64,000 nucleotides of DNA from Climacium dendroides. Its lineage: Eukaryota > Streptophyta > Bryopsida > Hypnales > Climaciaceae. Below the pieces are notes generated by a model. It had not been told where the DNA came from. It did no database searches and saw only the letters and a list, made by a program, of their open reading frames with translations. The position numbers were made by a program, and so were the translations under genes. Within the stretch, counting starts at the first letter, position 1. Each line of letters starts with the position of its first letter. Location: the NCBI GenBank assembly GCA_950106755.1, contig OX467088.1, positions 8,540,001 through 8,604,000 on the forward strand. Direction: 5' to 3'. Shown here in pieces: positions 35,728 to 45,375 of the stretch.

Positions 35728-36442
35728 TTAAATCCCAAGGCCTTTTTTTTGCCAAAAAATACTCAAAATTGTCATTTCTATAGCAAAGAGCAAAAAAATT
35801 TGAAAATTATTATTTATTGCACATCAAATCATAGGATCTTATACCTTACTAGTAAGAGAATGTATGGAATAAATTTTAGGAATTTTGACTACACAAATTG
35901 CAAGATATTTGTATTTAAAGTGAAAAAACAAGTTTTCCATCACATTGCAGGACTAGATTTTTTGACTTCGAACCTTCTTATCTTAAATTTTTTGCACTAT
36001 GAAGTTTTGAGCTTTAAATCTTGATGATGGAGAATTGAGTTGAGAGCTTGGGGGGAAAAAGAATTTAAAAAAAATTGATTTTCATTCTTAAAAAAATTAT
36101 TAAATAGAAATAGATATGAGATAGAGGAAAAATCTAAACTATTAATATTTCTAAAATGGAATTAAAATACACTAATTCCAATGGCGAGATTGTTCTAAGA
36201 AGTAAACTAAACCATGTGAAACTTTTTTTTTTGCTACCCCCTTTCCCTTATTTTTAGTTTATTTGAGCATAACTTTTATTCCTGGGCACTGATTGAAAAA
36301 ATATATATTTTCTCATGAAGCTAATTAAGTTTTTTCTACCTTCAGAAAAAGTTTCAAAAAGTCGTGACAAAAATTCAGCCCATAGGCACTTGCCTAAAAT
36401 CCCATTTGTCCCTTGAAGGGACAATGACTCTTTAGGGGATAA
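35728..36442. mobile_element. TTAA-type element, about 0.7 kb
   Basis: The left edge is worn (TTAAATCCCAAGGCC). The right edge is the complement of TTATCCCCTAAAGAGTCATT. The inner order matches the better preserved copy at 50260-51201: TCATTTCTATAGCAAAGAGC, AGGATCTTATACCTTACTAG and AAGATATTTG. Confidence 0.65.
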
Positions 36443-36474
36443 AAAGACAGGCAAATCAAGATTGATAAATAATA

Positions 36475-36852
36475 CTCACTACTTGCCTTGTGTACAAATT
36501 TTCAATAGTGTGGATATGAAGTAAAAACTTCATTGGTTTGGTAGTGAGAGAAATTTGAGAGAAATCTCTAATACCACCAATTGGTATTAACTTAGTAAAT
36601 GCAAACCCACCTCACACAATCAAAATGTACCAAGACTTTTGTGTCGTGCCATGTTTTGATTGGTTAAGCAACTAAAGAAGTCAAATAGTTCAACTCTCCT
36701 ACTTTGACATTACGTGCAGTAATTTGCAAAGTAAGCCAAGTCATCAAGAATTGCAAAGTAAGCCAAGTCATCGAGAATAATCGCAGGTCATTACCAACCT
36801 CGCCCACCAAGGGCTCATTCTTTTGACAACTTGAACTGCTTTGCAATTACCT
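36475..36852. mobile_element. Second copies of element P and the adjacent short MITE
   Basis: About 36475-36711 matches 1735-2349 without the pogo-like insertion. About 36718-36852 matches 2356-2473. The left inverted end of P is missing. In the short MITE, GCAAAGTAAGCCAAGTCATC is present twice in a row, a local duplication. Confidence 0.6.
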
Positions 36853-36939
36853 ACTGCATTCCGAAAGGCGAAAGCTACGACGTGCTCAAGGCGTGACAGC
36901 GCCTCGAAAGGCGTGACAGTGCCTCGGAAGGCGCGCGTC

Positions 36940-37165
36940 AGCGTCGGCGACTCCAACTTGGACAGCAAGACATGCGGGCATGCGGGATCAGTCGAGGGCA
37001 AGTTTGTGATGAAGCTGCCGTTGCATCCGTGTAACGATGATGCTTCAGTTTTGAGCTGGGATGGGATCCACACGTCGAATGCGTTCAACAAACAGCGAAG
37101 CGGTGACCACGGCGTTCCTGATATTACTCCTCCTGCGGGTGGACTTGCTGCTCCACGGACTTTGC
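36940..37165 (+). pseudogene. GDSL esterase/lipase C-terminal fragment
   Basis: One frame reads KTCGHAGSVEGK, then CNDDASVLSWDGIHTSNAFNK (given here in separate pieces: CNDDASVLS and WDGIHTSNAFNK). The WDGIHxxxAxN pattern is block V of plant GDSL esterases/lipases, and it contains the catalytic Asp and His. After AFNK the expected continuation lies in another frame (AAATAFL, seen best in the downstream duplicate), and DITPPA returns in the first frame, so the coding sequence is broken by frameshifts. No block I (GDS) or middle exons were found upstream, where a repeat begins at 36852. It is most likely a 3' gene remnant. Confidence 0.55.
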
Positions 37166-37563
37166 CTTCTGGGATGCTCCCGCAGTTGCACGTGCACTTG
37201 CTGAAGTTAGGTCTTCATTCTAATTTGTTTCTTATGAAATAAAAAATAAGGCAGGGATTCCCCCGAAATTGCCACTGAAGTGATTCGAAGGGTCACCCTG
37301 AGATTTTTTTGGATTAAATTCAAAAGTTCAACAAACAACGAAGCGGCAGCCACGGCGTTCCTGATATTACTCCTCCTGCGGGTCCACGGACTTTGCCTTC
37401 TGGGATGCTCGCAGTTGCACCTGCGCTTGCTGAGGCGGAATGAAGTTAGGTCTTCATTCTAATTTGTTTCTTATGAAATAAAAAATAAGGCAGGGATTCC
37501 CCCGAAATTGCCACTGAAGTGATCCAAAGGGTCACCCTGAGATTTTTTGGATTGAATCAAAAG
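37083..37563 (+). repeat. Tandem duplication (243-bp period) of the GDSL 3' end
   Basis: The segment starting GTTCAACAAACA at 37083 is repeated from 37326. Long matching stretches include GTTCCTGATATTACTCCTCC, TTCTAATTTGTTTCTTATGA and GCAGGGATTCCCCCGAAATT. The two copies differ by a few small indels near the coding part, so the duplication is fairly recent and followed or accompanied decay of the gene. Confidence 0.9.
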
Positions 37564-37710
37564 TGTGTGAGCTAGCTTCCAATGTCACCAACAGGCCTAA
37601 ACCTAAAGAACTCACTCAAACGGTAGTTGCACTTCAGCGATTCCAGTTCTCCATGGTGTGAAGCTCTCCTCTGCGTTTCTTCTTCTTGTTGCCGGGACGA
37701 TTCAAATACA

Positions 37711-37885
37711 CCACAGCATCACAATTCAGGAAAACCAAAACATCGTATGCAAAAAACAACACACAATTTGGACGCTCTAATTTATGGGAGCAAAGACACG
37801 CACCACAACTCAGCAAAACCAAAACATCATTTGCAATGAACAACACAATGGATGCTCTAATGTACGGGAGCAAGAGACGCACCTG
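37711..37885 (+). repeat. Two tandem units of about 85-90 bp
   Basis: Each unit reads CACCACA..., CAAAACCAAAACATC, GCAA...AACAACAC, GACGCTCTAAT or GATGCTCTAAT, then GGGAGCAA. The second unit has small deletions. The frames here translate these repeats and show no domain. Confidence 0.75.
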
Positions 37886-37964
37886 CAAAGCGTTAGATAT
37901 GGGTGAATGACACCCTAAACACTAGATTGTGATCAGATTCAAGCTTCCTAACCAACAAGAGGTG

Positions 37965-38082
37965 TTCCGGAGAAGAACCATTAAATATTTTTTCGTTGGT
38001 GATCTGCATTCTGGATGGACGAGAGACAAAGGGGAGGTCGACGAGAATGCGCGCAAAAATATTTAAAGGTTCTTCTCCGGAA
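37965..38082. repeat. Inverted repeat, 28-bp arms with 62-bp spacer
   Basis: The arms at 37965-37992 and 38055-38082 are complementary except at one position. The outer part reads TTCCGGAGAAGAACC. The spacer is GC-richer and unique. It may be a small MITE or a cruciform-forming sequence. Confidence 0.8.
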
Positions 38083-38149
38083 TATTTAGCGTCTCGCTGC
38101 ACGCGAGCCTGTTGGGCACCCTTTGAGGCAATATCATAAACGTACATAC

Positions 38150-38480
38150 ACCTTATTTAATCATGTTACTAAAATCAGTCCATTTAGATTTTTGTCTAAA
38201 ATGTTCATATGTTGGGAACCGAACCTAGGTCAACTTAAATGACATCTTTAATCAACACTTTCGAAATTCATGGCTTATTTACAAAGTGTCCAAAATCACA
38301 TGTTAATAGGATCTGAAATTCACTTTCCATTGCCAACAAGATTCAACAGAAACCATAACAATTTACTGACAGGAACCACGCTCAGACGCTTATTCAGATG
38401 ATTTTAGGCAGAGCAACGATCTAACAAGGATTGGACCTTCACGTGGAAGGTGTAACTCGCACAACACTTGCATAATTGAA
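38150..38480. other. Intergenic stretch
   Basis: No gene is recognised. The composition is intermediate. Confidence 0.4.
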
Positions 38481-38485
38481 ACTTG

Positions 38486-38536
38486 TTTAGGGTTTAGTTT
38501 TTTTTTAGGTTTTCAGGGTTAGGGTTTAGGGTTTAG
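38486..38536 (+). repeat. Short interstitial telomere-type tract
   Basis: Degenerate and perfect TTTAGGG units (TTTAGGGTTTAG, then AGGGTTAGGGTTTAGGGTTT) in about 50 bp. TTTAGGG is the common land-plant telomere unit. Confidence 0.8.
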
Positions 38537-38539
38537 CTA

Positions 38540-41175
38540 CATTGAGAGTTACCCCTTCCAATGTGTTAAGTTGCGTCTGAGTTACACGTCTTTCAAAGAA
38601 TGCATATTTGAATCACGATAATTAATTCTTCCCAGAAAAGTTCCACATAGCATCCTTGACTGCTCAAGACGAATCAAAAGGTGATGTGAAAATTCAAATT
38701 TCACCAGCAAAAGTGCCGAATCTGCTAGATAGTGCTGTACAATTTGAAGTTGGGAAGAAGGTTTTAGCGTGATCCAAATTGCTCTGCATGTATTTCAGAC
38801 ACCACATTTTCATGAGCAAGTGTATATTTGTAAACGCGATAGTGAATATTGCAGCTAATTCATGGAGCTTGAGTAGTGGAGTCGATTGTTGGTTGCTTTG
38901 CAACGAACTCTAGTTGCAACTTTTGATGAAGGATTGGTCCATCGTTAGTTGCCATTGCAAGCTAGCTCCGGTGCCTGCGCATACAGTCATGCAATTCGGT
39001 TGTGCCGTGATGTGCAAAGCAATGACTGGTTCCTGAGGTTGCAATAAATAATTTTTTTTCACAGATCGGAAAGAAACAACTCGATGCATGGACTAACTCA
39101 CTAACACAAGGGCCCAGGCAATTCGTTGATCTCATCGGAGAGGTGAAAATGACAGTGGGTTCTCAAATGACTAACTACCGATGTCGCTGCAAGTTGTGTT
39201 CCTTGGAATAGTTCACGCCAGATCATGATCTTAAGAGGTCTGCATTCTTCGCCGAAACCGAATTGGTAAGCTTCGTCCATCTGCTCTGGTTTTAAGGTTG
39301 AAGGTGAGAGAAGGGATTTTGGGTGATGTATCCCAGTTCGAATGATTACATAAAATACTTGTACATAGTGATGGAGATTTTACCTCACAGACATATAATG
39401 ATCCCTCCGCAGCTCTATACTGATCTCTCAAAAATCACACTCCTAGATATTTGGTTCAAATGCCTGAAGAGACTCAAATAGTATCCTCTGCCTTACATGG
39501 TTTCGCAAGATTCTCAACGATGAACGAAAGCTTCGGCAAGAATCTGTTTGTTGGGAGGGATAGGATCTCAGAACAGCAGACTGCGCGGTCTGCACATGGC
39601 TTCACATTCGGGCCATCATGGTATGAGACCGTTGTCAGGTCCTGCGCCGCGGGCATCACCTTTCCTCTACGCTGGCTTCGATGTGCATGATAAACCTGGG
39701 AATGTCGTCCATGCCTTCGTTCTGAAACTATGCTTTCTCAATCACGACGTGCCAGGAACTCGTTCGAACATGTGCCTGCATTCCAAATGCTCTTCAATTT
39801 TCTACTTGCTGTTCGATGTTTTTAATCAAAATTAGGCCTCGCAACTAAGTACAGATTTGAATCTGTAGTTATCTCTTGTGAGATAAATCAGCTTTTAATT
39901 TCACATCAGGGGTGAAGTTTCCGATGTATTAGATTAGCAGCCATGCCCACTCACGTTTGCGTACGAAAATTATTTTTGCGAGATTGCTGACGGTGAAGAA
40001 CTTTCTGACAATAGATGTATCGCTGGCCAAAAAGAATCAAAAGAAATTTAATCTCTAGCTGTCCAGAACGAATCACCATTGATGATGCACGTCCCTGCAT
40101 CTTTCTTCGTACAGTACGTACTTACATTTTTTAACCTCGAAATACCATACTGGTTGCACGATTCCGGTGGATCACTGCAACACAAGAAGCCCATGAGATG
40201 TCATCGCAACCGCCTGCGAATAAAGCTTCCGCACCGGCGTCATCGAATCACGGTGACATGATCAAGCCAGTTCGGGGGGCACGTGCAATTGCGGAATTTG
40301 GGTGATGCCACGTACAACCGGAAAAAAACAAGATCCATGCGAGCCGGTCCTTCCGCCGGCTGTTCCGAACTCTCGATCGAATGACGTGAGTGTATCTGAA
40401 ATTTCAGTGAAGCATAGAGATCCTTGAAACCTGTTAAAAAGATTCTTCAAAACCTGGTGCCGAAGCGCCGGATGATCAACACAACAACAAGAGGGATAAA
40501 CAAAACCCTTGACGACCGGAAGAAGGCCGCGAATCACTTTCCAACTAACATTCGGCGGGTATTGTCCCGAGGTTAGAGACAGTGGAGCTACAGCAGACCT
40601 TTCCATCGAATATGCGATTCGTTTTAGGGTGGCAATTTAACAGCCTGATGCAATTTTAGCAAGAACGCCCGGAGCATGGGATTCCGGTACGCCTGTCTTC
40701 TATTTTCAACTGTACCTTGCTATGAGTTGCTACAGCAAACTGCCCATACGATTTCTGCCTAAATGCACGCATTAGATGCTCTGCGTACGGTAGAGCATCT
40801 AATGACCAGGTTTTACATACCTTGCTAAATCACCGCCACATTCTCCACACCGGAGCGTCCGAGAAGAAATCAATTTCTGATCCTAAACTTAATCAGAACT
40901 CAGCGCCTGGAGGGAATCTGTACATGTGATCTCCTACCGATGAGCCAGTAATCTTGTTCCTGGGATCCAGCTGAAGAAAGGAACACATGTGCGTGCACGG
41001 CGTTCGACGCAAGCGAGCCCGCAGACTGTCAGGCGTGCGAGCAGAAATCGTGGAGGCACGACAGGAATAGTAAAGGGGTAAGAAAGAATCAAAGTGAGGA
41101 GGATTCGCGGGGAGCCTCACGGCCCCTGCTGCGCTCTGCCTCTGCCTGTGGGCTGCTCTTTGTCCTGGGTCGTGT
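38540..41175. other. Higher-GC island, no gene recognised
   Basis: Composition is similar to genic regions, and overlapping frames of 60-120 codons occur on both strands (for example 39451-39690 plus, 40262-40606 minus, 40893-41240 minus). I cannot recognise a domain or join exons with a shared protein family. It may hold a lineage-specific gene, a non-coding transcript or a decayed gene. Confidence 0.35.
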
Positions 41176-41220
41176 CGGGTCGTGTGTTGTGTTGTGTTGT
41201 GTTGTGTTGTGTGTGTTGGG
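41176..41220 (+). repeat. TGTTG microsatellite
   Basis: Five-base units (TGTTG)n follow two GTCGTGTCGGG-like units. It is a simple low-complexity repeat. Confidence 0.9.
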
Positions 41221-41301
41221 TTCTCTTCGTGCGAAGCCACTTGTGGCTGGCGGGTTTAGGGAATTTTTCTCTTTGCAATGGAATTCCTTTTCATTTGTGG
41301 C

Positions 41302-41323
41302 AAAAAAAAAAAAAAAAAAAAAA
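41302..41323 (+). repeat. Poly(A) run
   Basis: A run of 22 A residues preceded by TTTTCATTTGTGGC. The sequence before it (TTTGCAATGGAATTCC) recurs in inverted form near 47249-47279. This fits the 3' end of a retroposed sequence, but no source gene or target duplication was identified. Confidence 0.6.
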
Positions 41324-41383
41324 GTTAGGAGGATGTTGCAGCTATGCTAACCCTCAAAAGATCCTTGCATCCAAAACTTCAAT

Positions 41384-41616
41384 GGCTAGGGAGGATTGTC
41401 CCCCGTTTATTGCTCCATCCAAGGGAAAATGTAAAAATTTCCCCCTATTTTGTGCCGTGTAAATTTTGTATTTCTTTACCTCTTCTAGCTGATTTTGGGC
41501 CTCTGTTATGAATTCAAAATTTGCAAATTTTATCATAGGTGCAAATAAAAAATTTTAGTGTTTTTTTATCGAGGGCAAAAACGACAGGGCAATCAAGGGA
41601 TTAATCCTCCCTAGCC
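41384..41616. mobile_element. Mutator-like MITE with 10-bp target duplication
   Basis: The ends GGCTAGGGAGGATT and AATCCTCCCTAGCC are perfect inverted repeats. They are flanked by AAACTTCAAT on both sides (41374-41383 and 41617-41626). A duplication of 9-11 bp is typical of the MULE superfamily. The element is 233 bp and non-coding. Confidence 0.75.
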
Positions 41617-41876
41617 AAACTTCAATGTCCATGACCAACTCAAGTTTGACCCATTCTTGTTTCATTTTTGATAACAAAATGAACTTTGTCAAGTTTACTT
41701 TCTCACCCATACAACAAATTTGAAGAATTGAACAAAATTTGGTGAATTATTTCCTTTACAAGCTCATTAGGTAAAAAAATTCAAATTTCATAGTAAAGAT
41801 TTCTAGTAAGTGCTTGGGAGTATCTTGTGGAGTTTGGTGCAACATCAAGAGAAGATGGGGTCCAAAAAGTCTAGCC

Positions 41877-42098
41877 TAACCTTTAAACATCAACATGGAT
41901 GTTTGGTGTCCTATGGATAACAAGGAATCTTTCTAGTAGGACAGAAGTCCAACTATTCATCTTTGAAATTTTGTTGTAAAAACTTCTACCATAGTTTGAC
42001 TTCTAATGAGTGTTTTTGCTATTTCTTAAGCCAATGATTCACACAGGGTAATGAAAAGTGATGATTTCTAAAGTCACCCGTTTGACCTTTAAGGGCTA
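41877..42098 (+). mobile_element. Short TTAA-type MITE (degenerate ends)
   Basis: The left edge is CTAACCTTTAAACATCAA and the right edge is the complement of TTAGCCCTTAAAGGTCAAAC. The order of inner phrases matches the copy at 23293-23521 (CAAGGAATCTTTC, AACTATTCATCTT, AGTTTGACTTC, CAATGATTCACAC). Confidence 0.7.
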
Positions 42099-42126
42099 AA
42101 TTAGAAAAACAAGTCATGTACAATTA

Positions 42127-42306
42127 AGGGGATTAGTGCTAGTTCACAATCATTGAAACAACAAGCCAAGGGTGCAAAACCATATTTCTACCTTCAAGAC
42201 CCACTTTGTGCAAACTAGGGGATTAGTGCTAGTTCACAATCATTGAAACAACAAGCCAAGGGTGCAAAACCATATTTCTACCTTCAAGACCCACTTTGTG
42301 CAAACT
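42127..42306 (+). repeat. Perfect 90-bp tandem duplication
   Basis: The sequence from 42127 (AGGGGATTAGTGCTAGTTCA) to 42216 is repeated base for base from 42217 to 42306. The lack of any difference points to a very recent event, or to an assembly artefact. Confidence 0.95.
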
Positions 42307-43064
42307 TTGATGCGAAGTCAAGTACAAAGTTCTAAAATCTTATACCTTCCTTGTAGCAAATATGCACTACTTAACAAATATATTTTTTAGAGTTAATTGT
42401 AAAGGTCTCTCCAAGTTTGTAACAAAGGGTGTCAAAAAAAGGTTTAACTAAAAATAGTACAAAAGAAACACATCAACCAAAAACCCATCAAATCCCAGTT
42501 TAAGTGCTTTTAGGAGTTTTGTCTTATATTTTTCTCAAACTCCAACTCCTTGTCCCTCATTTCACACAATTTATGATTATTGAACTCTATTATCATGGAT
42601 TTTTCCTTCAAATTTTCTATTTCAAAAGTGATTTTTCAAAATTTAAATTGCACTAAAGTGATTTGTCCAATTAGTGAGAGTGCAGATTAGTGTAAGTAAC
42701 CTGCAAATTTGGCGTCACTGCAAATTACTTGTGTGTGGGTGGTTGGGTGCGGATTTTTAAAAAACAGTAACTTATTTAGCCAACACTAATTTAAAATAAT
42801 GTGACAATATTTGCAACGCCAGCTAATCCTCGGAACTGAAGCTGGATTTGACCTAATTCTTGACAATCTCTTAGAGAATGGCTCTCAGAGAATGGAAGTC
42901 TGTCGACTTCGAAGCGAGAGAATCTGTTTGCTTGCGAGGAAACCAGTGTCTTGTGACCGCCATGAAATACATCTTGGGCTTGCAAATCGATCGACATGAC
43001 TACAAGAACGAGGGATGCAAGAGTCTAAAGAATCTGGGTTACAGAGCTTTTTCGTTTTTTTACA
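42307..43064. other. 3' flank of the GRAS gene
   Basis: Composition changes from AT-rich to genic at about 42800. The part next to 43065 is probably the 3' UTR of the GRAS gene. Overlapping short frames on both strands (42791-43111) have no recognisable domain. Confidence 0.4.
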
Positions 43065-45375
43065 CTAATCGTGAAGCATGTTGCATTTACATAATTTTCG
43101 GGAACAACTAGGCGCCTTCCAGAGCGAGGTGAAGTTCACGGGCTGATCCTTCCACGACATATTCACGCAATTCGTGTTGGCCGAGTACATGACGCTCCAA
43201 TGCTCGGATTCGGTGTTCTGGAGCAGCACTTGCACTGTCTTCTTCGTGTCCTCGCTTATACACATGGGCGCAAAACCCGCCCGGCGGATCCGACTCATCC
43301 AATTTTCGAAGCGATCGTTGCGCTCGATCCTTTTAGCCCCCTCGCACGCAATGCCGTTGAGCATGATCATCGACGCCTCGTACTCCACAATCTGCTGCGC
43401 CTCTGGCTCTCTTCCCTTGAAAGCCAAATGTGTGGACTCGAAAAAGATCCACCAAAAGCTGATGACCTCCTTGAACCGCGTCAAGAAATCCTCGGACAGC
43501 ATATCTACGTCGTTTTCGCTTATAACTAGGACACTGGGCTTCAGTGTGAACAAAAATTCCAGAAAGGCGTCACGGGGAGATAGCCGCGCGTCCGGGCTAG
43601 ATAGCAGGTTCGACAATCTATGTAAACGAAATTGACAGCAAACCGCCAAAACCTGCTTCCACAAACCAGGAGAGATTCATCAAAGGGTATTGTGAAATGA
43701 AGACCAGTGCAAAAGAGGAAAAAATCATGAAAGGAAGGGCTATCCTGGTCAATTCGTAAGTCAAGCAGATCCAAATTAGGGTTGCGTTTTTGGATCCTTG
43801 CTGTACCTCTCCTTCTTCAAGCTTCAGATTCTCCTTCGTAATAGATTCGAGAGGACCTACATACATGTCGAGCTCGCAGTCGAGACCAAGAACTTTAGCA
43901 AAGGTTACCAGTCGCTTCATGAAATCCGCGGAATCGGCGTCTACTTGGTTGTTCCCGGCACTCTGCGCCTCTACATTCTGATGTCTGATGGTGGTGATCC
44001 TCAACTTCGTAGGAGGTCCGCCCTGCCGATTGGAGAGCGCGTCGATGAGGATAGGCCATTGCAAGCCTTTGATGATGCCGACATCGACAATATGCAGATG
44101 GCTCTTCCCTGCAAAAACTTCAAGAAGTGTCTCATTGGTCACGGTGTACGCGACTTGGTGGAACACATTGAATTCATGGAACGTCACCAGAGCACGATGT
44201 ACTGCCTTAGGGCCAAGCGTCTTTTCTTGATGATGGAATGGCCGCATCCACGTTGCTGCTGCCTCCTTTCCTCCCGTGATTTTGCAGAAGAGCGCCTTGA
44301 GGCCGTAGGCAGCTAGTCTCTGGTTTCCATCGCCAAAAAATGATGCCAACTCGTTCAAGACCCACATGAGATGCTGAGTTCGCCCAATGTTCTTGCTGGC
44401 TATGGCGCCGGCGCAAAGGTTCAGGAGCTGCTCCGCCCACCGTGAATCACCCGGTTGTTGACGAACTTCGAGTGGTTGCATCACATCACGCGGCCCGGCT
44501 CCCATCGTTAGCCTCTCCATTTCCCTCCGCTTGCTTTCGTCAGGAATGATGACCGCCGAATCGGTTTTGTGAAGCCACTCGTACATCATCTTCTCCCGCA
44601 CAACACGACCCGATCCCGGACGCGCCAATCCATACTGCGCTGGCACCTGCGAGATTTCATGTGGAGAATTCGATTGGTGTCCCCTGTACGAGACAATCTC
44701 CTGCGAGTCGTCGCCGTCGGATTCCTCTCCCAAGCTGATACTCGTGACACCGTCGGACAGAATCTCGATGGCCAGATCGACGGAATCCGCTTGACTGTGT
44801 AGCATCTCCTCATCTTCTCGCTCATCCTCGGGGAATTCAAGTTCTCGGGTCAAGAAAGGCGCAGGGCCATTGGAAATGTTACCAACTTGCGCAAAGCCCC
44901 TCGCCTGCGATGCGTGAACATCTGACCAAGTTGGATAGCTCACCACAGAGTGTTGCGGTTTATCTCGCATTAGCGGAAGCTGTAGCATGTCGGCAGCACT
45001 AATACTCACAGCCGATCCTTCCTGAGGGTTTTCCACTTCCCGAGTGTAGCGAGCAAGGTCAGGGTCTAATCGGGAGCGACTGCCAAGGACCACGGGCTCC
45101 TCGATCCCCGACCAAAGATTCTCGTAGCCCCCCACGGCTGGTGTTGCGTCCTCCACAGCAAGACTCCAGTTTTGAGGGTCGACGTATTCCACGCCCGCCG
45201 CTCCTCCTTCACCATCAATGGCGCCATCGAACCATTGTGTTAAACCCTGACGTCCCCAATCATTGTCCTGCGCCAATGGGCCTTCGTGGACACCAAGTGC
45301 AACTGGAGGAATTCCAAAGAAGTCGTCAGCTTCGAGAACTATGTTGGCAGATTCTTCTGCGTCCATGGCGGTCAT
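43065..45375 (-). CDS. GRAS-domain transcriptional regulator, NSP1/SCL29-like (2 exons, 718 aa)
   Basis: GRAS proteins are plant nuclear transcriptional regulators. Exon 1 is 45375-43807 and exon 2 is 43652-43065, joined in frame across a 154-bp GT-AG intron (donor GTACAG, acceptor GAAGCAG). The start is the first ATG of the long frame, and a second ATG is three codons later. Residues 1-300 are an acidic, variable N-terminus. LHRI is at about 309-365. The VHIID-type motif is LHIVDVGIIKGLQWP (427-441). LHRII is at about 484-505 (DFMKRLVTFAKVLGLDCEL). The PFYRE-like part contains CCQFRLH, SPRDAFL and LKPSVLVISEND. SAW ends with WKDQPVNFTSLWK. The order and the C-terminal W-x-x-QPV-x-F-x-S-LW pattern are closest, from memory, to NSP1/SCL29-type proteins, and the subfamily is an inference. 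Length is normal for the family. Most GRAS genes have an uninterrupted coding sequence, so the intron is unusual. Confidence 0.93.

Noticed and set aside
43174..44316. Plus-strand frames of 109-172 codons within 43174-44316
   Set aside because: They lie antisense to the GRAS coding exons and have no domain of their own.
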